64,000 nt of DNA from Paenibacillus sp. FJAT-26967 (GTDB lineage Bacteria > Bacillota > Bacilli > Paenibacillales > NBRC-103111). A model generated the notes under the pieces. It was given only the letters and a program-made list of their open reading frames with translations, made no database searches and had not been told where the DNA came from. The position numbers and the translations under genes were made by a program. The stretch covers positions 248,001-312,000 of the forward strand of contig NZ_LMXH01000003.1 in NCBI RefSeq assembly GCF_001541095.1, read 5' to 3'. Of the stretch, positions 52,394-61,258 are shown in pieces (the stretch's first letter is position 1; every line of letters starts with the position of its first letter).

Positions 52394-53192
52394 GAATGAA
52401 GAGTTCGTGGACTTGTACGACCAGGGAAAACTAGCGGGAATCCTGCATCTTCCGCCCAAGCATCTTAGACCGTGCCCGGTTGTGATCTACTGCCCCGGCA
52501 AGAACGGGGAGAGGTATGAGGTGCACCGGCTGGCAGTGAAATTCGCGCGGAGGCTCGCGGAGCGCGGAATTGCCTTTCTCCGGTTCGATTATTACGGAAT
52601 CGGGCTCAGCGACGGCAATTATTATGATATGACAACCTCAGGTAAAGTTTCCAATGTTGAGAAGGCGTATGAATTCGTGTCCCGGCATCCCGAACTGGAT
52701 GCGTCACGCACGGTGCTTCTAGGCTTCAGTGACGGAGCGCGCATCGCCCTGATGTCCGCTTTGCGGACCCGGGTCAGACGGACGATTCTCTGGAGCCCGC
52801 TTTTCTATGAATTCGGGGGGAACTATCCGGGCGGCAGACATCCCCGGTTTACGAGGCACCGGAATGAGCCGGGGAAGCTGGTCATGCCATGGGCGGGACT
52901 GTGGGTCGGCATGGAATTTTACCGGGATTTACAGAGTCTCGATACGGAAACGGCGCTTAAATCCTATGCAGGCAACTCTCTTCTGATCTACGGGGATAAC
53001 GATCCGCTCATTCAGGAGGAGATGAGTCTGTCGTATACAGATCAATATGCCATCTACAGCGGGACAGACAAAAACCGGGTGGTCGAGGTTCCGGAAGCAG
53101 GCCATCTGTTTACTTCACGGCCGCTGGAAGAAACGCTGATGGAACAGACCGAAGCTTGGCTGAGATCCGAGCAGCTTGTTCAGGGAGGGTAG
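52386..53192 (+). CDS. Alpha/beta-hydrolase (intact nucleophile)
   Basis: The 268-residue protein has the nucleophile elbow GFSDG with Ser115, a YGDNDP acid loop and a C-terminal EAGHLF His. The form resembles hydrolases that release or transfer acyl groups (type II thioesterase or esterase). It overlaps the end of the hot-dog gene with GGGGGAGG upstream. It may edit or release carrier-bound acyl groups, or transfer them. Confidence 0.78.
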   Translation: MLENEEFVDLYDQGKLAGILHLPPKHLRPCPVVIYCPGKNGERYEVHRLAVKFARRLAERGIAFLRFDYYGIGLSDGNYYDMTTSGKVSNVEKAYEFVSRHPELDASRTVLLGFSDGARIALMSALRTRVRRTILWSPLFYEFGGNYPGGRHPRFTRHRNEPGKLVMPWAGLWVGMEFYRDLQSLDTETALKSYAGNSLLIYGDNDPLIQEEMSLSYTDQYAIYSGTDKNRVVEVPEAGHLFTSRPLEETLMEQTEAWLRSEQLVQGG

Positions 53193-53195
53193 AGC

Positions 53196-54047
53196 ATGTG
53201 GAAGCAAAGGCGGTTCGGCAAAGGCGGGGAGATTTGCGGTATCGCAGTTGAACCCCGCAGGGCGTCTTCAAGTCTCGTAATCACTTTGCCTGGATTAGGT
53301 CAGGCGATGAGCGAGAAAAATTACATGTTCTCCGGGCTGAGAAAGATTCTGGCGGGCCATGGACAACGGGTCGCGCAGTTTGATTACCGGGGCCACGGGG
53401 ACAGCATCGGCGAGTTAGGGGATGCTACGGTCACCACGATGAAGCGGGATGCTCTAGAGGTCTTGTCGGAAGTTACGGAGGAACACCCCGCAGAGCGGAT
53501 TTACCTGATCGGCCATGCCCTCGGTGCCGTCATTGCCCTGCTCGTGGCTGACGAGTGGAAAAGAGAGTACGGCACTCCATGCGTTCCGGTCCTGCTGGCC
53601 CCTCCTCTAGCCGCATTTCCGCCCAAGGAAACACTGTTTCCTGCGGAAATTCTGGGCAAGCTGGAACAAGAAGGCTTGCTGGATTCCCAGCAGCTGGTTC
53701 CGGGGTTCGATTACTATACGCTAAGCGACTTCGACCGCCGGCAGTATGACTATTTCAGCGCTTGGGGCGCTCATATGCTGTATCTGCACGGTCAGTGCCT
53801 TTCGGCGGGCATGATCCATGAACTGGATGGACTCCGGCCCGCGAAGCTTATACAAGAATACGGCGGAAGCGTTCGTATCATCTGCAGTACCGAAGATGCG
53901 CAGACCCAGGCAGCGGTCCATGGATTGCGGCATGTATTCCTGCATCCGGTGGAAGGTTACCGGTATTTTTACCAGCATCCCGAAACGATGGACAGGTGGA
54001 TCGAAGCAGCGGCCGGGATTGTGTTAAACCGCGAACAGGGAGAGTGA
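53196..54047 (+). CDS. Alpha/beta-hydrolase fold protein with Ala in place of the nucleophile
   Basis: The 283-residue protein has the fold of the preceding protein (LPGLGQAM, FDYRGHGDS), but the nucleophile elbow is GHALG, with Ala108 where Ser is expected. Ordinary ester or thioester hydrolysis should not be possible. It may be a non-catalytic partner of the intact hydrolase or use a different mechanism. The start is ATG 53196 with GGAGGG upstream. Confidence 0.75.
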   Translation: MWKQRRFGKGGEICGIAVEPRRASSSLVITLPGLGQAMSEKNYMFSGLRKILAGHGQRVAQFDYRGHGDSIGELGDATVTTMKRDALEVLSEVTEEHPAERIYLIGHALGAVIALLVADEWKREYGTPCVPVLLAPPLAAFPPKETLFPAEILGKLEQEGLLDSQQLVPGFDYYTLSDFDRRQYDYFSAWGAHMLYLHGQCLSAGMIHELDGLRPAKLIQEYGGSVRIICSTEDAQTQAAVHGLRHVFLHPVEGYRYFYQHPETMDRWIEAAAGIVLNREQGE

Positions 54048-54057
54048 GAGGGATTTC

Positions 54058-55026
54058 ATGGAACCAAGCCACAAGACGATAGCCCAAACGATTCTGTCCC
54101 GGAATACGGACTGGCGTTTCCCGGACGAAGAAGGCTTGTCACAACGGACACTGGATTGCAGGCAGCTCTGTATGATGGAGGTGCTGAAATGGAAGGGTGT
54201 CTCCCGGTTGACGCCCATCTTTCTGAACGCGTTCGATTGCGAGTCATCCGGCATGCTTTTGAGGAGGCAAGAACCGCAGCTTAATCTCGGCTGGAAGCTG
54301 ACGCGGTATTCCCCCTTGAATCCGGAAGGATTATTTCCGCTGATTCAGTCGATTTTGGATCATGAAGGCTACGTTCTTCTTTTCTATAAAGCTCATGAGG
54401 CGCCCTTCTCCGGCTATTACGAGAAGCACGATATCGTTCACTGGTCCCTGCTGACCGGTTGTGACGAGCAGGGTGTCGATCTCGTGGACGATGAAGGGGC
54501 TCCGGCTTATTTTAACGGGTATATCGGAAGAGTTCCCCGGGAGGTTCTGCTGGACACTCTTGGCGCTTCGGGCTTCGGGGGTGCCGCCATTATCAAAGAA
54601 GATCCGGCATACACGCGCAGCTGGGAAGAAGACTTCAGGTCGCTTGTGCAGATGTCCGTCGACAACATGATTAACCGGGAGGGGCTTAAGAATCTGGAAA
54701 GTTTCGTTCAGGCTGTGGAAACCGCCCCGCTGGAAGAACTTATCGGCAATCTGGAACGGCTGGAGTTCGATATCCATTATTACCGCAGACTGAGGGAGTT
54801 GTGGAAGACGGCGGTGGAGAAGCAGGTTGTTCCTGAAGAATGTGTCGCCCCCGGATGGGTGGAGGAGCTTCTGTATGTATGCAAATCCTGGTCTCTCGTA
54901 ATGGGAGTGCTGGCGAAATGGAAAAGGCAGCCTCAGCGGGATTACCGGCTCAAATTGACCGATTACCTGAATCAGACGCTGGAAAGTGAGCGAGGATTTT
55001 TCAGAGAACTGAAACGGATACTGTGA
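54058..55026 (+). CDS. BtrH-like acyltransferase (copy 3)
   Basis: The 322-residue protein shows Cys34 (LDCRQLC), His in HDIVHWSLLTGCD and Asp in VDLVDDEG, the same order and spacing as copies 1 and 2, then a helical C-terminal half. It follows carrier protein 2 and the hot-dog and hydrolase genes, so it may transfer that carrier's acyl group. The divergence of the three copies suggests three different donors or acceptors. Confidence 0.62.
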   Translation: MEPSHKTIAQTILSRNTDWRFPDEEGLSQRTLDCRQLCMMEVLKWKGVSRLTPIFLNAFDCESSGMLLRRQEPQLNLGWKLTRYSPLNPEGLFPLIQSILDHEGYVLLFYKAHEAPFSGYYEKHDIVHWSLLTGCDEQGVDLVDDEGAPAYFNGYIGRVPREVLLDTLGASGFGGAAIIKEDPAYTRSWEEDFRSLVQMSVDNMINREGLKNLESFVQAVETAPLEELIGNLERLEFDIHYYRRLRELWKTAVEKQVVPEECVAPGWVEELLYVCKSWSLVMGVLAKWKRQPQRDYRLKLTDYLNQTLESERGFFRELKRIL

Positions 55027-55034
55027 GGTGGGAA

Positions 55035-56132
55035 ATGGAGAACCGGTATGAACAATTGGCGGATAGGGTTGTCGCGCATTCCCTCGGACTGAGGCCCGGG
55101 CATAAGGTCGTGCTCAAAGTACGCGGACAAGCGGACGGATTGGCCGAATGTCTGATTTCGCGAATCTACGAGGCCGGAGCTGTTCCTTTTCTGCAGCAAA
55201 CCGGAACTGAGGAGCTGAAGTGGCTGTTGAGCGGAGCTTCGGAAGAGCAGATCCGGCTGTGGGCGAAGCATGATCTGGAGCTTATCGGGGAAATGGATGC
55301 GTATATCGGTATTCATGCGGAAGAAAATATTTATGAGATGGAAGACGTGGACAGCGAGAAGTACAGCCTCTACGTTAAGCATTATTTGCAGCCCCTTACG
55401 ATGGCCATGGCTTCTAAGGAAAAGTGGATTCTTCTGCGTTATCCGACCCGGGGAATGGCCCAGCAGGCGGCACTGGGATCGGATAAGCTTCAGAAGCTTT
55501 ATTTTCAGAGCTGTACGATGGATTACAGCCGGTTGAAGGAGCGGGCCGAACCTTTGGTCAGGCTGCTGGAGAGGACCGAAGCGGTCCGGATCGTATCGCC
55601 GGGCACCGATCTGAGCTTCTCCGTTAAGAACATTCCCGTATTCCTGTGCGACGGCCGTTACAATCTGCCGGACGGGGAACTGTTCACGGCGCCGGCGGCC
55701 GGTTCGGTGGAAGGGCGGATCCGGTTCAATGTGCCGACCAGCTATATGGGACGGCAGTTTCATTCCGTCTCACTGGAGTTCCGTGAAGGCAGGCTCGTCG
55801 ATGCCGCATGCAGCGATACGGAAGGGTTGTCGGAGATTCTGAATACCGATCCGGGAGCGTCCAGGCTGGGGGAATTCGGAATCGGCTTTAATCCGCATCT
55901 TACCGTGCCCATCAACAACTTATTGTTCGATGAGAAGATGGCCGGAAGCATCCATTTGGCGTTCGGGCAGGCCTATGAGATGGCGGACAACGGGAATACA
56001 TCCGTCATTCATCTGGATTTGGTGCTCTGCCAGCTGGAAGCTTATGGCGGGGGGGAACTTTATTTTGACGGGGTGCTGGTAAGAAAGGATGGCATGTTCG
56101 TGCTGCCGGAGCTGGCGCCTTTGAATCCATAG
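55035..56132 (+). CDS. M29-type metallo-aminopeptidase
   Basis: The 365-residue protein follows the aminopeptidase T/PepS pattern. It has DGRYNLPDGELFTAP in the middle, a GEFGIGFNP with a metal-ligand Glu, then HLAFGQAYEMADN and HLDLVL with the His and His-x-Asp ligands. It removes N-terminal amino acids using two metal ions. In butirosin synthesis a protecting gamma-glutamyl group is removed by BtrG; this aminopeptidase could have an analogous job for an aminoacyl protecting group. Start: ATG 55035 behind GAGGTGGG. Confidence 0.75.
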   Translation: MENRYEQLADRVVAHSLGLRPGHKVVLKVRGQADGLAECLISRIYEAGAVPFLQQTGTEELKWLLSGASEEQIRLWAKHDLELIGEMDAYIGIHAEENIYEMEDVDSEKYSLYVKHYLQPLTMAMASKEKWILLRYPTRGMAQQAALGSDKLQKLYFQSCTMDYSRLKERAEPLVRLLERTEAVRIVSPGTDLSFSVKNIPVFLCDGRYNLPDGELFTAPAAGSVEGRIRFNVPTSYMGRQFHSVSLEFREGRLVDAACSDTEGLSEILNTDPGASRLGEFGIGFNPHLTVPINNLLFDEKMAGSIHLAFGQAYEMADNGNTSVIHLDLVLCQLEAYGGGELYFDGVLVRKDGMFVLPELAPLNP

Positions 56133-56147
56133 CGGGGAGAGATGCGG

Positions 56148-57302
56148 ATGGCCAAGGTTTATATAGCCGTGCAGCGGGTGCTGGGACACGTCTATCCGGC
56201 ACTTGGCATCGGGCAGCAGCTGCAGAAGAGGGGGCACCGGGTAACCGTTCTGACCCACTCTTCGAACGAGATGCTGGTCCGCAGAGCCGGTCTGGATTTC
56301 CTGCCGGCCCAGTGGGGCAAATTTCCGGAGAAATTTGTATACGAGCAGACGATGGAAATCCATGCGTACGCTGCGGGCGGATCACCCGATCTGCTGATCT
56401 GCGATTCTTCCCAGGCGGCTCCGGCTTATGCTGCCGAGATGCTGGGGATGCCATGGATCAGTCTGCAGACGACGGTCCCTTACCCCGACTTCCTGCTGCC
56501 GGGAAGCAGAACCGTGCAGGAGCGCATGCGCAAAGTATACGAGGCGGAGCTCAATAATGTCCGGCAGAGGCTGGGGCTGGCTCCTCTCTCCGATCCGCTG
56601 CGTACGCGGGGGGATCTGGCCGGACTGTCCCCCGGGCTGCATTTGGTTAATGCAGTTTCCCTGCTGTTTCCCGGCGTGGAGAGTCTGCCGGCACAAACGA
56701 AGTTTGTCGGGAACTGCGTGCCGGACAACGGGGAGCAGCGGGGGGCAGCCCCGCTTCTGGAACCGGCGCGCGATAAGCCGGTTGTGCTCGTCTGCGCCTC
56801 CTCTACCGGGCGGCATGACTCCAGGGAGATCATGAACCGGTACATCTGGGCGGCCGCCGGGCTTGCGGGGGAAGGCGCGTTCGAGCTTATTGTATCGGAT
56901 CATCAGCCTTATCAAGGCCGGCAGCCCCTGCCCGCGAACGTCCATTGGATCAGCGAGTATCCGAATCATGACCGTCTGATGCCAATGGCCGATGCCGTTC
57001 TTACCCACGGGGGCTGCGGCACGCTGCAGACGGTCATGAAGTATGGGCTCCCGATGCTGATCGTGCCGCTGGCATCCGATCAGGAGCTGCTTGCTTCGCG
57101 CTGCGCGCAGCTCGGCTTTGCCCGGGTCATGGGAGCGGAAGAAATCTCCAGGGAGCGGATTCTCGCCGAACTGGAGACCCTTCTGCTCCCGGGCAGCCCG
57201 CTCAGGCACAGGGCGAAGCAAACCGCTGAGCTGGCAGAGCTGCGAAGCCCGGGTGAGGCGGCGGCAGATGAGATCGAAAGCTTTTTGACAAATACGGTGT
57301 AG
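56148..57302 (+). CDS. GT1-family (macrolide/UGT-like) glycosyltransferase, copy 2
   Basis: The 384-residue GT-B protein has the C-terminal donor motif LTHGGCGTLQTVMKYGLPM and a PLASDQELLA loop, as in antibiotic glycosyltransferases. ATG 56148 is preferred over ATG 56142 because GGGGAG is eight bases upstream of it. It is between the aminopeptidase and carrier protein 3. The sugar donor cannot be read from sequence. Confidence 0.75.
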   Translation: MAKVYIAVQRVLGHVYPALGIGQQLQKRGHRVTVLTHSSNEMLVRRAGLDFLPAQWGKFPEKFVYEQTMEIHAYAAGGSPDLLICDSSQAAPAYAAEMLGMPWISLQTTVPYPDFLLPGSRTVQERMRKVYEAELNNVRQRLGLAPLSDPLRTRGDLAGLSPGLHLVNAVSLLFPGVESLPAQTKFVGNCVPDNGEQRGAAPLLEPARDKPVVLVCASSTGRHDSREIMNRYIWAAAGLAGEGAFELIVSDHQPYQGRQPLPANVHWISEYPNHDRLMPMADAVLTHGGCGTLQTVMKYGLPMLIVPLASDQELLASRCAQLGFARVMGAEEISRERILAELETLLLPGSPLRHRAKQTAELAELRSPGEAAADEIESFLTNTV

Positions 57303-57314
57303 AGGGTGAAGCGA

Positions 57315-57548
57315 ATGTTAACGGGCGAAGCGGCATTAGAGGTGATCGGTAAAATCGGCGGACTGGACTCTGTTGAACTGGATACTCATTTGCTGGAACA
57401 AGGAATAGACTCGGTCAAAGTTGTCGAAATTCTGATTGAATTTGAAATGATGTTCAATATTGATGTTCTCGATGATCAGTTAAATCTGGATGAGCTGACC
57501 ACACCCGGACGCATTCAAGCCTATATTAACGGCATACTCGCCAAGTAA
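57315..57548 (+). CDS. Acyl carrier protein 3
   Basis: The 77-residue carrier protein has GIDSVKVVE with Ser33 and the helix EFEMMFNI. The ATG at 57315 has GAGGGTGA upstream, which overlaps an alternative GTG at 57306. It ends the unit before promoter copy 5. The acyl-AMP ligase two genes downstream is a candidate loader. Confidence 0.88.
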   Translation: MLTGEAALEVIGKIGGLDSVELDTHLLEQGIDSVKVVEILIEFEMMFNIDVLDDQLNLDELTTPGRIQAYINGILAK

Positions 57549-57562
57549 GGCAGAGCCGTGAC

Positions 57563-57598
57563 GAAAGCCGAGTCAAGCAGCAAGGTTCCTCTTATGCT
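57563..57598 (+). promoter_or_regulatory. Regulon promoter, copy 5
   Basis: GAAAGCCGAG (57563-57572), 20 bases, then TATGCT (57593-57598), 84 bases before the PhyH gene. Confidence 0.75.
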
Positions 57599-57681
57599 TA
57601 AAGAAGACCAAAGCTCACGAGCAGGACATGATCTATGTTAGATAGGGAAAGCGGGACTCGTCAGGAGAGGAGGGATCATGA

Positions 57682-58473
57682 ATGACGAAACAATGGATTT
57701 CACCGGAGCAGCTCCTTCAGTACAAGCAGCAGGGATACGCTGTTATTCCGGGAATGTTTGCGGAGCATGAGGTTGCCCGGCTGAAGCAGGGACTGAGGGA
57801 AGTGTGGACAGAGGGCATCCGGAGACGGACGATCTTCCAGAGCATGCTGTTTCCTGTGGAAAGTCTTTTTCCGCCTTTGCGCAACGTCCACCAGGGACAT
57901 AAGGACCTTCTGAAGTGGGCGCTGGACAGCAGAACATTCGGTACAGCTTCGGAGCTTCTGGGCGAAGGGGCTCTGCTCGTAGGATCGACAGGCTTCTATA
58001 AATGTCCGGGAGCCAAGCAGCTTCCGCTGCACCAGGACAATTATGACATCGGTGCCGATCCTTCGGCAGGTTGTGCCTTCTGGATCTCCCTGGATGGGGC
58101 GGATCCCGGCAACGGCGGGTTGAAGATGGTGCCACGCAGCCATCGTCTCGGCCTGCTCAAGCCGAGAATGCCGGGAAGCCGCTCCACGTACGGGCAGTCG
58201 GTTCCGGTCCCCGAGCATCACGAGGCGGTGGATGTCGTTACCGCCCCCGGTGACGTTGTCGTGTTCCACGGCTTTACGGTGCACGGCTCCCATGCGAACC
58301 GGACGCGCTATGATTTTCGCAATTCGCTGGTCCTGCATTTTGTAGGGGAAAGCGTTAAAAGTCTCTTTGTCCAGAACAGGGAACTGTTAAACTCGGCAGG
58401 GGATAAAATATTCAGGCCCGTCAACAAATCACACAGTGTTAAAAGGTTGTTTCTGACCTCCGATTCCAACTGA
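57682..58473 (+). CDS. PhyH-family Fe(II)/2-oxoglutarate dioxygenase 8
   Basis: The 263-residue protein is in the branch of the proteins at 40773 and 41569, with His117 and Asp119 in LHQDNYDIG, a distal His in FTVHGSHAN and Arg in FRNS. All ligands are intact. GAGGAGG precedes the ATG. It is the first gene of the last unit, before the acyl-AMP ligase, so it may oxidise an acyl group or the scaffold. Confidence 0.82.
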   Translation: MTKQWISPEQLLQYKQQGYAVIPGMFAEHEVARLKQGLREVWTEGIRRRTIFQSMLFPVESLFPPLRNVHQGHKDLLKWALDSRTFGTASELLGEGALLVGSTGFYKCPGAKQLPLHQDNYDIGADPSAGCAFWISLDGADPGNGGLKMVPRSHRLGLLKPRMPGSRSTYGQSVPVPEHHEAVDVVTAPGDVVVFHGFTVHGSHANRTRYDFRNSLVLHFVGESVKSLFVQNRELLNSAGDKIFRPVNKSHSVKRLFLTSDSN

Positions 58474-58489
58474 AACGGGAGGGAAGGCT

Positions 58490-59917
58490 ATGGATAGCAG
58501 GCAGTTTTTTTCCGAATTATACAAGCATGAAGGAGTATGCACAACAGGCGGGCTCGGGGGCTTCATGACGTACAAGCAGCTGCGGGAACGGATAGAGCAG
58601 AACACGCAGATCCTCATCAGGCTGGGTTTCGGCAAGGGCCAGGGGAGGGGCCAGCAGCTGCTGGCGGTTGACGTCTCGCTGGGCTCCAGGGTGGTGCCGG
58701 TTTACTTGGCTGCGCTGCTCCTTAACATCACTCTTATACCTGTGGACCCGGTCAAAAATCCCGCCTTGTCGAACAAAATTCTCCAGTGGACGAAGGCGGA
58801 GCTTTATATCACGGACAGCAGCCTGGACGGTCTGGGCAGGATCCTGCCGGAAAGTCTTCCGGGGATAATGCCCTCGCACAGGGAGGAGCTGAGCGAAGTT
58901 GCCGTTGTTCTGTACACATCGGGAACGACGGGGCGCCCCAAAGGCGTGATGTTGACCTACGGCAACATTTGGTCGAATCTCCGCAGTATTCTCGATTATT
59001 TTACGCTAACCCCCAGGGACAGGCTGTACTTGTTCCGTCCTCTGACTTACGCCTCGGCCTTCACCGGTGAACTGCTGCCTGCCTTATACGGAGGAGCAGC
59101 CGTTTATTTCAAGCCGGGGGATATCAACCCGATCGGCACGATGAAGAGTCTGGCCCGGGACGGGATTACGGCCCTTGGCGTCACCCCGACCGTGGCTGCC
59201 GCTTTTGCCCGTTTCCGCCGCCGTTATGATTTCTCGGGGCTGCGCTATCTGGTTCTGAGCGGAGAATGCCTGAGCGCCGCACAAGCCGAGCGAATAACGG
59301 CAGCCTTTCCCGCTGCCCGGATTTGGAACGCATACGGATTGACAGAGGCTTCTCCGAGAATAAGCTGTCTGACGGAGCCGGGTGCGGTGATACGCAGGAA
59401 AGGCTGCGTAGGCAGACCGCTGGCCGGTGTGCAGGTGAAGGTGACAGATCCTCAGGGGCGCCCTGTACCGGAGGGGCAGGAAGGCATCCTTTATGCTGCC
59501 GGCCCCAATATCATGAAGGGCTATTATGGGGATCCGCAAGCGACCGCCCGCAAAATAAAGGATGGATGGCTGTGCACCGGCGACCGGGCGGTGATCCGGG
59601 ACGGCGAAATTTATGTGCTGGGAAGAAGTGACTTTCTCATGATCCGGGGCGGAATCAATATGGATCCGAGTGAAATCGAAAGCGAGCTGACCCGAATTCC
59701 CCAGATCCGCGAAGCATTGGTATTCGGAGAAACCAGCGAAGGAAGAACGCGGGTTCATGCCTGGATCACTTGCGCCGGCGGAGCGGAGATTCCACAGATC
59801 CGTTCGACCATCATACGGACGATCAGGGACTCCAGACTTTGGCCCGATGTAATCGAAATCAAGCAGGAGCTTCCCAAGACCGCAAGCGGCAAATTGATTC
59901 GTCCTATCAATCCTTAG
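58490..59917 (+). CDS. Acyl-AMP ligase (ANL superfamily)
   Basis: The 475-residue protein has the core motif YTSGTTGRPKGV, YGLTEASP, a WLCTGDRA hinge region and the C-terminal catalytic Lys in PKTASGKLIRP. It activates a carboxylic acid as its adenylate and passes it to CoA or a pantetheine arm; carrier protein 3 is the nearest acceptor. It is a free-standing enzyme, not an NRPS module. GGGAGGG precedes the ATG. Confidence 0.85.
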   Translation: MDSRQFFSELYKHEGVCTTGGLGGFMTYKQLRERIEQNTQILIRLGFGKGQGRGQQLLAVDVSLGSRVVPVYLAALLLNITLIPVDPVKNPALSNKILQWTKAELYITDSSLDGLGRILPESLPGIMPSHREELSEVAVVLYTSGTTGRPKGVMLTYGNIWSNLRSILDYFTLTPRDRLYLFRPLTYASAFTGELLPALYGGAAVYFKPGDINPIGTMKSLARDGITALGVTPTVAAAFARFRRRYDFSGLRYLVLSGECLSAAQAERITAAFPAARIWNAYGLTEASPRISCLTEPGAVIRRKGCVGRPLAGVQVKVTDPQGRPVPEGQEGILYAAGPNIMKGYYGDPQATARKIKDGWLCTGDRAVIRDGEIYVLGRSDFLMIRGGINMDPSEIESELTRIPQIREALVFGETSEGRTRVHAWITCAGGAEIPQIRSTIIRTIRDSRLWPDVIEIKQELPKTASGKLIRPINP

Positions 59918-59927
59918 AGGTGAGAAT

Positions 59928-61253
59928 ATGCATACAAGCTATCCGGTCATTCACCCGTTCACGTGGATGCCGCCGAGCGGGTCGCTGACCCCGGAAGCAT
60001 GGTACGGGCAATATATGTGTCTGGAAAGGGGGGAAGGGTCGTGGGTGTACGATACACAAGGTAAAGCCTATCTGTATGCGACAACAGCTGTGCCCGCAGT
60101 AGGCCTCGGACATTGGCAGGTAATCCGGGCGATGAAGGAGCAGATGGAGCAGCTTAGCTTTGCTTCAACCTGTGCCCAGACGCATAATCTTGTTCAGGTT
60201 CTGGCGGAAAAATTGATCTCGCTGTGCAGCCGCCGATATTCCAAGGTATTCTTCGCCAACGATGGATCGGGAGCCGTGGAAACCGCCATGCGGATGGTCC
60301 GTCAGCACTTCATTACCCGGGGGGAAGCCAGGCGGGAAATGTTTATTTCCCTGGATGGAAGCTATCATGGAACCACATACGGATCAGGCTCCGTGACCCA
60401 TCTGGGCATCCGGGAAATGTTCGGCAAGGGTCTGGAAGGCTGCTTATGCGCGCCGACCCCCAATCTGTACCGGCCCCCGGCCGGCACAGATTCCCCGGAA
60501 AGCGCCGCAGCCTTCTGTTTGAAAGAACTGGAGCGGATAATCGTGGAGGCCGGACCGGAGAATATCGCAGCCGTGCTCATCGAGCCTATTCAAGCGGTCA
60601 ACGGAATTGTTCTCATGCCGGAATCGTTTTTTAAGCAGCTCAGGGCTCTGACACGGCAGTACGGTATTCTGGTCATCGCCGACGAAGTAACGACCGGGCT
60701 CGGCAGAGCGGGATATTGGTCCCTTAGCGAGCATTACGGACTGGAGCCGGATGTGCTGGCCGTATCCAAGGGTTTGACCGGCGGTTACTTTCCTATGGGA
60801 GCGGCTCTGATATCGGATGCTCTGGACAGCAGCCTGTTCGGCGAGGGAGGCATCCTGCTTCATGGCTCGACCCAGTGCGGCCATCCCGTGGGGTGTGCGG
60901 CCGCTCTTGCGGTACTGGACATCATCGAGCAAGAGAGGCTGCCGGACAATGCGCTCCTTCGCGGCAAAGACCTCATCGACGGTTTCAGGGAATCGCTTGA
61001 CGATCATCCTTGCGTAGGTGACATACGGGGTCAAGGACTAATGGTTGCCCTGGAGTTCGTGAAGGACAAGCACACGAAGGAACCGGTGGATTACGAATGG
61101 GGCAAGAAGCTGACCAAGTTACTGCACGGGGAAGGTGTTCTGGGCAACTACTTTAACGGAATCCTGCTCATGTATCCTCCATTGAACATAAATGAAGAAG
61201 AATGTGATTTTCTTATCCATGGCGTATCAAGAGCGCTGAGAAGAATGAGGTGA
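59928..61253 (+). CDS. Class III PLP-dependent aminotransferase
   Basis: The 441-residue protein has ADEVTTGLGRAG and SKGLTGGYFPMGAA with PLP Lys281, the omega-aminotransferase fold. It could make an amino acid side chain for loading, or an amino sugar. GAGGTGAG precedes the ATG. It overlaps the start region of the methyltransferase gene. Placement after the AMP ligase suggests it produces the acid that is activated, but the order of steps is inference. Confidence 0.87.
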   Translation: MHTSYPVIHPFTWMPPSGSLTPEAWYGQYMCLERGEGSWVYDTQGKAYLYATTAVPAVGLGHWQVIRAMKEQMEQLSFASTCAQTHNLVQVLAEKLISLCSRRYSKVFFANDGSGAVETAMRMVRQHFITRGEARREMFISLDGSYHGTTYGSGSVTHLGIREMFGKGLEGCLCAPTPNLYRPPAGTDSPESAAAFCLKELERIIVEAGPENIAAVLIEPIQAVNGIVLMPESFFKQLRALTRQYGILVIADEVTTGLGRAGYWSLSEHYGLEPDVLAVSKGLTGGYFPMGAALISDALDSSLFGEGGILLHGSTQCGHPVGCAAALAVLDIIEQERLPDNALLRGKDLIDGFRESLDDHPCVGDIRGQGLMVALEFVKDKHTKEPVDYEWGKKLTKLLHGEGVLGNYFNGILLMYPPLNINEEECDFLIHGVSRALRRMR

Positions 61254-61258
61254 GTCTA

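Noticed and set aside
13090-57302. Reading the region as a butirosin or other deoxystreptamine aminoglycoside cluster
   Set aside because: BtrH-like and carrier proteins suggest it, but there is no DOI synthase (BtrC), no BtrN-type radical SAM enzyme and no BtrS-type aminotransferase. The one aminotransferase is class III.
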